Positions 7,877-16,869 of a DNA stretch of 49,034 nt are shown piece after piece. The notes under the pieces are model-generated. The model saw only the letters and a program-made list of their open reading frames with translations, was not told the origin of the DNA and ran no database searches. Numbering within the stretch: position 1 is the stretch's first letter; every line of letters begins with the position of its first letter. The translations under genes were made by a program, and so were the position numbers. This DNA is from Novosphingobium endophyticum (GTDB lineage: Bacteria; Pseudomonadota; Alphaproteobacteria; Sphingomonadales; Sphingomonadaceae), in contig NZ_BMHK01000026.1 in the NCBI RefSeq assembly GCF_014640675.1, forward strand, positions 1-49,034, written 5' to 3'.

Positions 7877-9385
7877 ATGAATCTTTTTGCGGCAATCGAA
7901 GACACCCTGCGTCCGTCGCCGGATGCGGAACTCCTGACCACGACCGATGGCGTAGGTTACAGCCGGGGCGAGATTCTGGCCCGCGTCGCGCAGATCGCCA
8001 ATGCCCTGCACGGGCTTGGCGCGCAGCCGGGGGACCGGATCACCGTGCAGGTCCACAAATCGGTCGAGTGCCTGTGCCTCTATCTCGCGTGCCTTCAGGC
8101 TGGCCTTGTCTATCACCCGCTCAACCCGGCCTACCAGCAGGGCGAAGTGGACTATTTCCTGCGTAATGCGGAGCCCTTCGCGATTGTCTGCGACCCGGAT
8201 AAGCTGCCCATGGTGCAGGCCTTGTCCGACGATTGCAGCATCGCCCATATCTTCACCATGGACGAGGCCGGAATGGGCACGCTGGCGGACGCCGCCGATG
8301 CCATGCCGGACAGTTTTGCAACCGTGGAGCGTGCGGGCGACGACCTGGCCTGCCTGCTCTATTCCTCGGGAACCACCGGTGTGCCCAAGGGCATCATGCT
8401 GACCCACGACAATCTGCTGTCCAATGCCCGGACGCTTGTCGAAGCATGGGGCTTCAGCGCGCAGGATCGGCTGTTCCACTGCCTGCCGATATTCCATGTC
8501 CACGGCCTGTTCGTGGCGCTGGGCTGCATCCTGCTGACGGGCGGCTCCATGCGCTGGGCAGCAGGATTTTCGCCTGAGGCAGCCAAGGCGCATCTGCCGG
8601 AATGCACAACCATGATGGGCGTTCCGACCTATTACACGCGGCTGCTGGCCGATCCGCAGTTCGGACGCGAACATTGCAGCAATATCCGCCTTTTCACGTC
8701 CGGATCGGCGCCGCTGCTGGTGGAAACCTTCAACGAATTCGAGCAGCGCACCGGGCACCGGATCCTGGAGCGCTACGGCATGACAGAAACGGGCATGAAC
8801 ACCTCCAACCCGCTCGAGGGCGAGCGCAAGCCGGGAACCGTTGGCCCGCCCCTGCCCGGCGTCGAAGTGCGCGTGGTGGACGACGCCGGTGAACCGGTGC
8901 CGGCGGGCAAAGTGGGCAATCTGCAGGTGCGTGGCGAGAACGTGTTCAGGGGCTATTGGCGGATGCCCGAAAAGACCCGCGAGGACTTCCGCGAAGGCAG
9001 CTGGTTCGACACTGGAGATCAGGCGATGCTGGGGCCTGACGGCTATGTCAGCATTGTCGGCCGGTCGAAGGACATGGTGATCACCGGCGGGCTCAACGTC
9101 TATCCCAAGGAAGTGGAAGACGTGATCAATGGATTCGAGGGGGTGAAGGAAAGCGCCATTATCGGCGTGCTGCACCCCGATTTTGGAGAGGCTGTGGTGG
9201 CGGTCGTCGTGGCGCAGTCGGGGCAAGCGCCCGATCCGGCAGCCATAATCGACTATGCCAAGGCGCAACTGGCCAATTTCAAAGTGCCCAAACACGTCGA
9301 ACTGGTCGACGCCTTGCCGCGCAACACCATGGGCAAGGTGCAGAAGAAGGCTCTGCGCGAAGAGCTGGCAAAGCTTTTCGTCTAG
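7877..9385 (+). CDS. matB: Malonyl-CoA synthetase (malonate--CoA ligase)
   Basis: This 502-aa adenylating enzyme of the ANL superfamily activates malonate to malonyl-CoA with ATP. The P-loop A3 motif is LLYSSGTTGVPKG; A5 is ERYGMTETGMNTSNP, the form seen in MatB/ACSF3 malonyl-CoA synthetases; A8 is near IVGRSKDMVITGGLNVYP; and the A10 lysine is in PRNTMGKVQKKALRE. The ATG at 7877 follows the madM stop by two bases. A malonate decarboxylase or malonyl-CoA decarboxylase (MatA) is not encoded nearby, so the product may feed fatty acid or other pools or be decarboxylated by an enzyme encoded elsewhere. Confidence 0.9.
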   Translation: MNLFAAIEDTLRPSPDAELLTTTDGVGYSRGEILARVAQIANALHGLGAQPGDRITVQVHKSVECLCLYLACLQAGLVYHPLNPAYQQGEVDYFLRNAEPFAIVCDPDKLPMVQALSDDCSIAHIFTMDEAGMGTLADAADAMPDSFATVERAGDDLACLLYSSGTTGVPKGIMLTHDNLLSNARTLVEAWGFSAQDRLFHCLPIFHVHGLFVALGCILLTGGSMRWAAGFSPEAAKAHLPECTTMMGVPTYYTRLLADPQFGREHCSNIRLFTSGSAPLLVETFNEFEQRTGHRILERYGMTETGMNTSNPLEGERKPGTVGPPLPGVEVRVVDDAGEPVPAGKVGNLQVRGENVFRGYWRMPEKTREDFREGSWFDTGDQAMLGPDGYVSIVGRSKDMVITGGLNVYPKEVEDVINGFEGVKESAIIGVLHPDFGEAVVAVVVAQSGQAPDPAAIIDYAKAQLANFKVPKHVELVDALPRNTMGKVQKKALREELAKLFV

Positions 9386-9766
9386 GCCGTAACACACACG
9401 CGTGGCCGGACGTCCGCTCTTCGCTCACGGCTCCCGCTGCCGCGAAGCAGTGCTATCGGCAGCTTTGCGCAACTTTTCGGTCGTCCAAGGACTCGGATGA
9501 GGTGCCTGAAACTTGCCCTCCATTCATATCGCCGAGTGTCGGGTCCATGCCATTTGCCTGTGTCGGAAAACCCCAAGTTCGAGGTTTTCGTACCATCCAT
9601 TAATCCGATGAGGATTTTGGTATGCCGACTTCAGTGCGATCGGACCAAATGGTGACAGGAATTTGCGCGCCACGACAAACTGTGTTTTCCGGTACAAGGC
9701 GATCCTAGCGTAGTTCTGTGCCCGTTTTATGTGACGCCCCCTTTACGGAATCGGTTCAGCCCTTCG
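9386..9766. other. 381-bp intergenic region between convergent genes
   Basis: matB ends rightward and the DapB-like gene ends leftward into this stretch. It is less GC-rich than the flanks, and I see no gene, clear terminator or repeat. A 72-codon minus-strand open frame (9382-9600) shows no family signature or ribosome site and is not called. Confidence 0.6.
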
Positions 9767-10810
9767 CTACCGGATCAGCCCGCGCGGTTGAACGACACCG
9801 AGATCGATGTGTGTGACGAAGCCTGGGCCTGCATCGCAGACCTGCGGTATCGTCGTGCACCCGAGTAGTGCGGTCCAGGTAATCCCCAGAAACGGACGAT
9901 GACCATCCGCGTCCTTGGTTGCCTGAAGCGTCACTTCAAACGACGGGCTACCGTGGACAACGATATGATGGCGGCTGTCCCCAAGGTGCCAGGCTGGCTC
10001 CATGTCGTCACCGACGCGATAGTAGAGGTGATAGACAACCAGCGGTTTTCCGTCGGCCCAAGCCGTCCATTCCCAATGCTGACCGGCCACGGTGCCCCTG
10101 CGGATCGTACCACCGGGATAAGGAATGTCGCTGTTTGCGGTTGCGATCTCGTGCGTCTCGGTGAGGTTTTCGATCGTCTTGCCAAGACCCTCGACCAGCA
10201 GCGCGATGGACTGGGCGAAGGCGTGCATTGCGCCGGTCATGCAGTTAGGCTTGGCGAGCAGTTCGTCCGGCGTCTGGCCGAAGCCCATGAAGTCAATGTA
10301 GACGGAGGGCGTCTTCTGCTTGTCGGCGATTTCGGACACCTCGATGCAATCGATCCGGTCAGATAGACGGGTCAGCGTCAATGGAAGAATGTCACCCACG
10401 AAGCCGGGATGAATGCCGCTGCCGTGGAATGACGCGCTCCCTTCCCTGCACGCTGCCTCGATCTTCTCGACATCGCCGCTGCAAATATCGTTGGAATAGA
10501 CCGGACCGAGCGGCGAAACGACGTTCTTGCCCGACCGCAGAAGGGCGCAAACCGTGTCGACGTCCGGCAGCAGCGGGGAAAAATGCACGCAGTCAGCCTC
10601 CAGCGCGAGGATCGCGTCAACGCTGTCCGTGGCCAACACGCCGGTTGCCGGGCGGTCGGTCAACTGACCCGCATCCTTGCCGACCTTGTCCGGATTGGTG
10701 ACGTAAACACCGACAAGCTCGAACACCGGGTTCGCGATGAAGTGCTTCAATGCGACCGTGCCGACCGTGCCAGTGGCCCACTGGATGACGCGATAGGTTT
10801 TCTGGGACAT
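9767..10810 (-). CDS. NAD(P)-dependent dehydrogenase, DapB-like Rossmann fold
   Basis: The 347-aa protein has an N-terminal dinucleotide fold (VIQWATGTVGTVALKHF, residues 8-24) of the dihydrodipicolinate-reductase type. A long C-terminal domain resembles 2,4-diaminopentanoate dehydrogenase-like proteins, common in actinobacteria and sphingomonads. Its substrate is unknown. It starts at ATG 10810 with GAGAGGAAA upstream, 40 bp after the SDR gene on the same strand, so the two are probably one operon and may act on successive intermediates. Confidence 0.75.
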   Translation of the reverse strand: MSQKTYRVIQWATGTVGTVALKHFIANPVFELVGVYVTNPDKVGKDAGQLTDRPATGVLATDSVDAILALEADCVHFSPLLPDVDTVCALLRSGKNVVSPLGPVYSNDICSGDVEKIEAACREGSASFHGSGIHPGFVGDILPLTLTRLSDRIDCIEVSEIADKQKTPSVYIDFMGFGQTPDELLAKPNCMTGAMHAFAQSIALLVEGLGKTIENLTETHEIATANSDIPYPGGTIRRGTVAGQHWEWTAWADGKPLVVYHLYYRVGDDMEPAWHLGDSRHHIVVHGSPSFEVTLQATKDADGHRPFLGITWTALLGCTTIPQVCDAGPGFVTHIDLGVVQPRGLIR

Positions 10811-10850
10811 TGGGTTTCCTCTCTTTTATTACTTGTCGTGTCGCGCAAAA

Positions 10851-11657
10851 TTACAGAACGGCGCGCACCTGCCCGCCATCGACGCGGTAGTTGGAACCGG
10901 TGACAAAGCCCGAACGCGGGCTCGCGAGCGTGGCTACAACCACAGCGATGTCGTCGGGGCTGCCGAGGCGACCGGCGGGCGGCAGATCGAAGATCTTGTC
11001 GGCGGCCATCCGGTTTGTGACCTCCTCGACCGTCATGTCGGGATTGCCGTACTGTGATCGGCCCCAGTCGAGCAGGCTGTCCATCATGATCACGCCCGGC
11101 GTAACGGTGTTGATGGTGACACCCGAGGCATGGAGCGAACCGGCGAGGCTGACCGTAAAGTTGTTCAGCGCCGCTTTTGCGCCCGAATAGTCCGAACCCA
11201 GATTGTTCGGCTGAAGCGCTACCGCGCTGGAGATCTGGATAACACGGCCCCACTTGGCCTCCACCATCGCCGGCACCGCATGCAGCACCATCCGCACTGA
11301 GGACAGGGTGTTGCCGTTATAGTTGCCGAGCCATTCCTCGATCGAGATGTCCAGCGGTGGGCGCGTGGTGCTGTCGGTTTCGCTGCCGCCAGCATTGTTC
11401 ACCAGAATCTCGATCGGCCCGCCGAGCGCGGCTACAGCTTGCTCATGGACACTCGCTGCGCCCTCGTCGGTCGATAGGCTGCCGAGCGCGACGCCGACGG
11501 CCCCGATCTCGCGCGCGACTTTCTCGGCACGCTCGCGGTTGCGGCCATGGACCACTACCCTGCAGCCTTCCTCGGCCAACACAGTGGCGATGCCTTGCCC
11601 GATACCGCTGCTGCTGCCGGTGACGAGCGCACGGCGTCCTGCGAGTTGAAGATCCAA
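10851..11657 (-). CDS. Short-chain dehydrogenase/reductase
   Basis: This is a classical SDR of about 268 aa: cofactor motif TGSSSGIGQG, NNAGG, the active-site Ser in VIQISSAV and YSGAK (Tyr and Lys). It ends NYRVDGGQV. The likely start is the TTG at 11657, because GGGAGA lies six bases upstream and the protein then begins at LDLQLAGRRALVTG; ATGs at 11723 and 11714 add a non-family extension. The substrate is unknown. It is upstream of and co-directional with the DapB-like dehydrogenase. Confidence 0.85.
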   Translation of the reverse strand: MDLQLAGRRALVTGSSSGIGQGIATVLAEEGCRVVVHGRNRERAEKVAREIGAVGVALGSLSTDEGAASVHEQAVAALGGPIEILVNNAGGSETDSTTRPPLDISIEEWLGNYNGNTLSSVRMVLHAVPAMVEAKWGRVIQISSAVALQPNNLGSDYSGAKAALNNFTVSLAGSLHASGVTINTVTPGVIMMDSLLDWGRSQYGNPDMTVEEVTNRMAADKIFDLPPAGRLGSPDDIAVVVATLASPRSGFVTGSNYRVDGGQVRAVL

Positions 11658-12169
11658 TCTGCTCTCCCGTGCTAAATTTTTCGGCGGGAAAAGTGATCTC
11701 CGCCGCGCGAGCATCACTTGCATCTCGCTCAGAGTAAGTAAGTCCCCAAATGGGAATGCAGGGAACCAGCTAGCCGGCCCGACGGAGATCAGCGAGAAGA
11801 TGCTGATCCAGCATCTGCGCGAGATAAGGCTGGGGCGGGAAAGGCCTGTCCGACGCTCACGGGCAGGAGGTTCGCCACGGCCGCCGCTCCATTCGAATAT
11901 CGCCGCCGAAGAAGGAACGTTCTTGTTGGCGCGTGCGGAAAGTCCGGTTTAGGCATAAAAACCGAAAAGCGGCTGTTGCCGCTCGGCTGTGCGGAAAACA
12001 GGTGTTTTTCGTCAGGCATAGAACGTCAGCTTATCGGTCTTGTGCCCCAAAACCCGCCTTTCCGGACCCGGCAACATTCCGGTCGTCTACGATCTCGCTG
12101 GAACGGGCCGCTTTCGCGGCATTTGCCCGCGATCAGGGTATTCAAGCCAGTTCCATACCTCTGACCGGT
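11658..12169. other. 512-bp intergenic region
   Basis: It lies between the SDR start and the GH29 stop, both on the minus strand, so it should hold the SDR promoter and the end of the glycosidase operon. The bases at 11940-12060 are AT-richer. No family-like reading frame, terminator or repeat is clear. A 76-codon minus-strand frame (11789-12019) has no recognisable features. Confidence 0.55.
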
Positions 12170-13801
12170 TCAGACGAGTCCGCGCCCCGCGATCTTCAGG
12201 ACCGGCACGACCCCTTCGGATCGCGGCAGGTCGAATACCGTGTGTTCGGCTGTTTGCCGGTAGCGAACCGGGCCGCCGCCCAGCAGGCTCACTCGCGCGA
12301 TTTCGCCGCGCGTCATGCGGCGACCGAGCGCGCGCACCGACAGAGGCCTGGTGGGCGGCACCAGCATCAGCATGTAGAGCGCGCCGTCTTTGGTGGTGAA
12401 GCGCACGTCGCCCTCGACGAAGCCCTTGAAGCGCCCCTCGTTCTGCATGCCGACCTGCAGTTCCGTCGGCCCTTCGCCGTAGACGCGCCAGGGACGCGAA
12501 GCGAAGATCGCCTCTCCGCCGACAGTCATCCAGCGGGCGAGATCGTCGAGGATCTTCTCCTCCTCGGAATCGATCGTTCCGTCGCCCCGCTGAGGGATGG
12601 AAAGCAGGAGGTTGCCGTTCTTGGAAACGACATCGGCCAGCCGCTGGATCACGGCCTCTGCGCCGACATAGCTCCTGTTGGTGTAACGCGCGCGATTGTA
12701 GAACCAGTCGCCGATGCAGGTGTCCGTCTGCCAGGGCTCGTCCCACAAGTGATCGGAGAAGCCGCGCTCGACATCCTGCACGAGGCCGAAGCGCGCATAG
12801 GGCTTCAACTGTTTCGCCGTCAGGACAACGTCGATCTTGCCATGCCATTCGATCGAGCGGTTGTAGTAATCGGCCAGCGCCGCAAGGCCGTACCGGCCGA
12901 AGGGCAGCTCGTAGTTGTCGAAATAGCAGAAGTCCGGCCTGTACCTGGAAACGAGGTCCATCTGCCGCAGCAGCCACTGGCGGGCGAACGTGTCGTCACC
13001 CGGAGGCGCGGTCTCGATCCATTGGCCGTCGTGCTTGTCGTGCCATTCGTTCATGGCTTCGATCGTATCAATGCCGTCGGGCGCGACCATATGGCGGCCG
13101 GTGTACAACTGCTGCGGGTCGAGGCCTTCCCACCATTTGCCGACGCCGTCCGCCCTGGTGAGCCTGTAGGCATCGTAACGCTCGCCCTTGCGCGGGCCTT
13201 CCGGGTCGTAGGCATAGGCGGGCTGATACCAGTGCCAGGCGTGGGACGTGTGGTTGGAGACGCCAAACTTCAGCCCGGCCGCGCGCGCGACTTTCTCCCA
13301 GGTTCCGACCACGTCGCGCCCTGGACCGACACGCAACGAATTCCATGCGTGGTGCGTGCTGTCGAAACAGTCGAGGTTGTCGTGATGGCACGCAAGGCTC
13401 ACGAAATACTTTGCGCCCGCCTTCACAAACCGCTGCATCAGGCCCTCCGGGTCCCACCGGTCGGCCTTCCACTGGTTCTGAACCTCCATCATGCCCGTAT
13501 CGGCCGGATGACCGTAGGTCTTGAGGTGATGTTCGTACATCGGATGCCCCTGCATGTAGAGGAAGCGTCCGTACCAGTCGCCTTGCTCGGGCACCGATTG
13601 CGGCCCCCAGTGCGACCAGATGCCGAACTTGGCATCGCGAAACCATTCGGGATAGCGGTAGTTGGCGACGAGCGAATTCCAGCTCGGTTCCACCGGCCCG
13701 CTGGCCATGGCGGGCGGAGCGGCTGCCAGCGCGCGCGCGGAAGTCCCGGCCGCGAGGGCCGCAGCCAGGAAAGTCCGGCGATCGGGCGTGATGTCTCTCA
13801 T
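12170..13801 (-). CDS. GH29 alpha-L-fucosidase, exported
   Basis: GH29 enzymes remove terminal alpha-L-fucose with retention. The 543-aa protein has a twin-arginine-type signal (DRRTFLAAALAAG, residues 7-19). The TIM barrel has typical fucosidase motifs (WFRDAKFGIWSHWG, YFVSLACHHDN, LKFGVSNHTSHAW). The likely nucleophile is D295 in DFCYFDNYELPF. The C-terminal part (about 430-540) is beta-rich. It is the last gene of the leftward GH35-GH31-GH29 group, with 139 bp after GH31. In a xyloglucan context its target would be fucosyl-alpha-1,2-galactose side chains, but linkage cannot be read from sequence. Confidence 0.88.
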   Translation of the reverse strand: MRDITPDRRTFLAAALAAGTSARALAAAPPAMASGPVEPSWNSLVANYRYPEWFRDAKFGIWSHWGPQSVPEQGDWYGRFLYMQGHPMYEHHLKTYGHPADTGMMEVQNQWKADRWDPEGLMQRFVKAGAKYFVSLACHHDNLDCFDSTHHAWNSLRVGPGRDVVGTWEKVARAAGLKFGVSNHTSHAWHWYQPAYAYDPEGPRKGERYDAYRLTRADGVGKWWEGLDPQQLYTGRHMVAPDGIDTIEAMNEWHDKHDGQWIETAPPGDDTFARQWLLRQMDLVSRYRPDFCYFDNYELPFGRYGLAALADYYNRSIEWHGKIDVVLTAKQLKPYARFGLVQDVERGFSDHLWDEPWQTDTCIGDWFYNRARYTNRSYVGAEAVIQRLADVVSKNGNLLLSIPQRGDGTIDSEEEKILDDLARWMTVGGEAIFASRPWRVYGEGPTELQVGMQNEGRFKGFVEGDVRFTTKDGALYMLMLVPPTRPLSVRALGRRMTRGEIARVSLLGGGPVRYRQTAEHTVFDLPRSEGVVPVLKIAGRGLV

Positions 13802-13886
13802 GATGTCGGTCTGCCGCCTTTCAGTTCAGGAACGTCCGAAATGATCCCGACCCGACAGGACCGGTCCGGTTCCCGGTTTAGCCGAA

Positions 13887-13937
13887 GACCGGCCCCCCGC
13901 CCGACGGGAAGAGACACGGGGGCGGGACAGGCCGGTC
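13887..13937 (-). other. Hairpin between GH31 and GH29 genes
   Basis: Complementary arms GACCGGCC (13887-13894) and GGCCGGTC (13930-13937), with an inner CCCCGCC/GGCGGG pairing, lie just after the GH31 stop. No T-run follows in the leftward direction. It could attenuate or stabilise the transcript so that GH29 is made at a different level. Confidence 0.35.
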
Positions 13938-13940
13938 CAC

Positions 13941-16841
13941 TCAGCGCCGCGGGCGCTTCACCTGCAACGTCTTGCCATTCCACGTCACTTCGACATCGGC
14001 AGTGGTCTGCCCGGCCACGCTCTCGCCGGGAGATATCCACTTGACGCGCACCTTGCGGCTCTTGGGCATGCCATCGTAGCCCTTGCCCTCGCGCGCGCCG
14101 AGCGTCACGGTACCGCTGGCATCATCATAGCTCACTGGCATGCGGCTCCATGCACCGGCTTTGTACTGCTCCGAACGGCCATCGTCGTTGTAGAGCGAGA
14201 ACGAACCGTCGGCACCGGTATAGACCGCCAGCGTAACCGGGGCGTCGGGCTTCTCGTCGGTATATTGCGTGACCGGCCCCATCGGCACGATCGAGCCGGC
14301 ACGCACGAACAGCGGCATGCGTTCGGCGGGCGCAGGCACCGTCGCGCTCGTACCGCCCGCGTACGTCCTGCCGCTTTCGAAGTCGTACCAGGTCACGCCC
14401 CCCTTTTCCCCCGCGCCGGGGAAATAGACCTCGCGCTCGCGCGCCTTGTAGGTCGTCACGGGCGCCACCAGGAAGGCCTTGCCGAACAGATACTCGTCGT
14501 TGATCGTGCGCGCCTCTCGGTCCTCGGGAAAATCCATCACGAGACCGCGCATGATCGAACCGTCCTTCATGAAGGTGTCGGCGCCAAGCGTGTAGATGTA
14601 GGGCATCAGGCGGTAGCGAAGCTCGTCGTACCACACCATCGAGGCACGCATCGGCGAACCTTCCGGCGAAATCTCGAAGATCTCGCGCCAGGGCTGTTCG
14701 CCGTGACTGCGGAACAGCGGGGTGAACGCGCCGAACTGGAACCAGCGCAAGTTGAGTTCGCGCCACTCAGCCAGATCCTCGGGCTTGGGGTTCTCCACGG
14801 TGTAGCGCGGTTCGACCGAAAAGCCGCCGATGTCATGGGTCCAGTTCGGCAGGCCCGACATCGCCGTGTTTACGCCGGCCGAAATCTGCGCGTGAAGATC
14901 ATACCAGCGCGTCGCCACGTCGCCTGACCAGACCGCCGAACTGTAGCGCTGCACACCGCCGAAGCCCGATCGGGTCAGCAGGAACGGACGGACCTCGGGC
15001 TTGAATGCGCGCGCGCCTTCGTAGAACGCGCGCGCATTCATCAGCGGGTAGGAATTGAAGAATTCCGCGGCCGGACCGATCGCTGTCGGCCCCATGGTGT
15101 CGATGCGCTTTTCGATCGAGAGGTTGGAGTGCATGTCCGGTTCGCTGGCGTCGGCCCACCAGGCGTCGAAACCGAGAATGCCGAGCCGATCCTTGATCTG
15201 CCGCCAGAAGATGGCGCGTCCTTCGGCCGAGTAGGGATCATAGAACGTGCTGTGATAGCCCGGCCCCACCCAGTCCGTGTTCCCCTGTTCGAGGTTGCCG
15301 TGATAGACGGCGCCCGCGGCATCGAGTTCCTTGAAGTTGTCGGTGGTCGGATAAAACTTCGGCCAGACCGAGATCATGATCTGCGCGTTTTCCTCGTGTA
15401 CCTTGTCGACCATGGCCTTGGGATCGGGAAAACGCGATGCATCGAACTCGTGACTGCCCCACGTGTCGTCCTTCCAGTAGCGCCAGTCGAGCACGATGTT
15501 GTCGATCGGATAACGCAGCCTGCGGTATTCGCCGAGCACATCGAGCAGTTCCTTCTGCGTGTCATAGCGCTGGCGCGATTGCCAGAAACCGTAGACCCAC
15601 TTGGGCATCATCTCGGACTTGCCGGTAAGCTGGCGATAGCCGGCGATCACATCGTCCATATCGTTGCCCGGCACGAACCAGTAGTCCTTGTCGCGCGCGA
15701 CGTCGCTGGTGAACCAGACGGAATGCCGGTCTTCCACGGGCAGCGGGTCGTTGTGCAGCAACGCCATGTAGCCGGCGTTCGGGTCCCACTCGATGCGGAT
15801 GTTCACCGGCTTTCCCGCCGTCATCGGCAGATCGAAATTCGCGTACCACGGGTTCCAGTTCTGCCGCCAGCGGTCGAGTACCAGTTCGCCGTCGACGTAG
15901 ACCTTGAAATAGCTCGAGCTGTAGACCTGGAATTTGTGCACGCCGGTCTTGTCCGGGTGCAGATCGCCAGTCCAGGTCACCTGTTGGGACTGCACCGCGT
16001 TGCCTGCGGTGTTCTGCCCCTCGGCAGCCGCGGCGGTTCTCGCCTTTGCGGCTTCCGGCCACTTGGACTGGTCCTCGATGTACTGGTAATCGACGGTCGC
16101 TTCCTGCCGTTTCACAGCTTCCTTGCCATCGAGGAAATACCGCGCCGTGAAGCCCGCCTTCCCGTCGCTGGTTACTTTCATTCCGCCCGTGTCGCCGACC
16201 AGCGTGTACGGCTTCGGATTGCCGAAACGGGTAATGCTTTCGTTATCCCACAGCAGGCCGTAGTTGCGCGTGGAAACGACGAACGGCACGCCGATGTCCA
16301 TGTTGTGCTGGGCGAGTTCGACGTCCTCACCGTTATAGTCCATCTGCGCGTTCTGGTGCTGGCCGAGCCCGTACAGGCTTTCGTCGGTACCGCGGTTGAA
16401 CTGCTGCGAGACGGTGACGTAGGGCTTGCCGTCCGCCTGCGTCTGCGTGAACACCGTTGGCGCCGATTCCGCCAGCAGGACCTTGCCCTGCGCATCGAAG
16501 AAGCGCACCTGCCCGGTGGCAAGGTCGATGTCGGCAGCGGTTCTGGCCGCCTTGACCGTGACGTGCCCGGCGCTCTGGCTGACCGTGTAAGCCCCGGCCG
16601 CGGGCGGATTGGGTGCCATCAGGCTCTGGTTGGGCGGGGGCACGTCGAGCCCGCGCGGACGGGCGACGACATGGAAGATGCCTTCCCCATGCAGGGTCAC
16701 CTCGACGCGGTCGGAAGGGCCTCCCTCGGGGGTGAGGACCACGCCGCCGGGCACTTTCTCGACTTGCGCTTCGGCTGCCAGCGCGGGCATCGTGCAAAGT
16801 GCACTGCCGGTCAGCAAGGCCGCGATTCCAATGTGTTTCAT
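13941..16841 (-). CDS. GH31 alpha-xylosidase with inserted PA14 domain
   Basis: This exported 966-aa enzyme has a Sec signal (residues 1-22, ending PALAAEA). A GH31 N-terminal beta-sandwich follows, interrupted at about 250-380 by a PA14 lectin-like domain (TGVHKFQVYSSSYFKVYVDGE). The catalytic barrel has nucleophile D564 in WWADASEPDMHS and acid/base D641 in WSGDVATRW; C-terminal beta domains follow. A PA14 inserted in the GH31 N-terminal domain is the architecture of xyloglucan alpha-xylosidases from Cellvibrio and Bacteroides. That supports removal of non-reducing-end xylose from xyloglucan oligosaccharides. The ATG at 16841 lies 28 bp after GH35. Confidence 0.9.
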   Translation of the reverse strand: MKHIGIAALLTGSALCTMPALAAEAQVEKVPGGVVLTPEGGPSDRVEVTLHGEGIFHVVARPRGLDVPPPNQSLMAPNPPAAGAYTVSQSAGHVTVKAARTAADIDLATGQVRFFDAQGKVLLAESAPTVFTQTQADGKPYVTVSQQFNRGTDESLYGLGQHQNAQMDYNGEDVELAQHNMDIGVPFVVSTRNYGLLWDNESITRFGNPKPYTLVGDTGGMKVTSDGKAGFTARYFLDGKEAVKRQEATVDYQYIEDQSKWPEAAKARTAAAAEGQNTAGNAVQSQQVTWTGDLHPDKTGVHKFQVYSSSYFKVYVDGELVLDRWRQNWNPWYANFDLPMTAGKPVNIRIEWDPNAGYMALLHNDPLPVEDRHSVWFTSDVARDKDYWFVPGNDMDDVIAGYRQLTGKSEMMPKWVYGFWQSRQRYDTQKELLDVLGEYRRLRYPIDNIVLDWRYWKDDTWGSHEFDASRFPDPKAMVDKVHEENAQIMISVWPKFYPTTDNFKELDAAGAVYHGNLEQGNTDWVGPGYHSTFYDPYSAEGRAIFWRQIKDRLGILGFDAWWADASEPDMHSNLSIEKRIDTMGPTAIGPAAEFFNSYPLMNARAFYEGARAFKPEVRPFLLTRSGFGGVQRYSSAVWSGDVATRWYDLHAQISAGVNTAMSGLPNWTHDIGGFSVEPRYTVENPKPEDLAEWRELNLRWFQFGAFTPLFRSHGEQPWREIFEISPEGSPMRASMVWYDELRYRLMPYIYTLGADTFMKDGSIMRGLVMDFPEDREARTINDEYLFGKAFLVAPVTTYKAREREVYFPGAGEKGGVTWYDFESGRTYAGGTSATVPAPAERMPLFVRAGSIVPMGPVTQYTDEKPDAPVTLAVYTGADGSFSLYNDDGRSEQYKAGAWSRMPVSYDDASGTVTLGAREGKGYDGMPKSRKVRVKWISPGESVAGQTTADVEVTWNGKTLQVKRPRR

Positions 16842-16869
16842 AGTTCCAATCCCTTGCCGTCAGGCTGTC

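Noticed and set aside
7844..9397. 517-codon minus-strand frame
   Set aside because: It is antisense to matB, whose adenylation motifs are complete.
11789..12019. 76-codon minus-strand frame downstream of GH29
   Set aside because: No ribosome site or family similarity was visible; composition gives no coding signal.
11933..14044. 703-codon plus-strand open frame
   Set aside because: It lies antisense to the GH29 gene, has no family motif or ribosome site, and is rich in Arg, Pro and Ala as expected from the opposite strand of GC-rich coding DNA.
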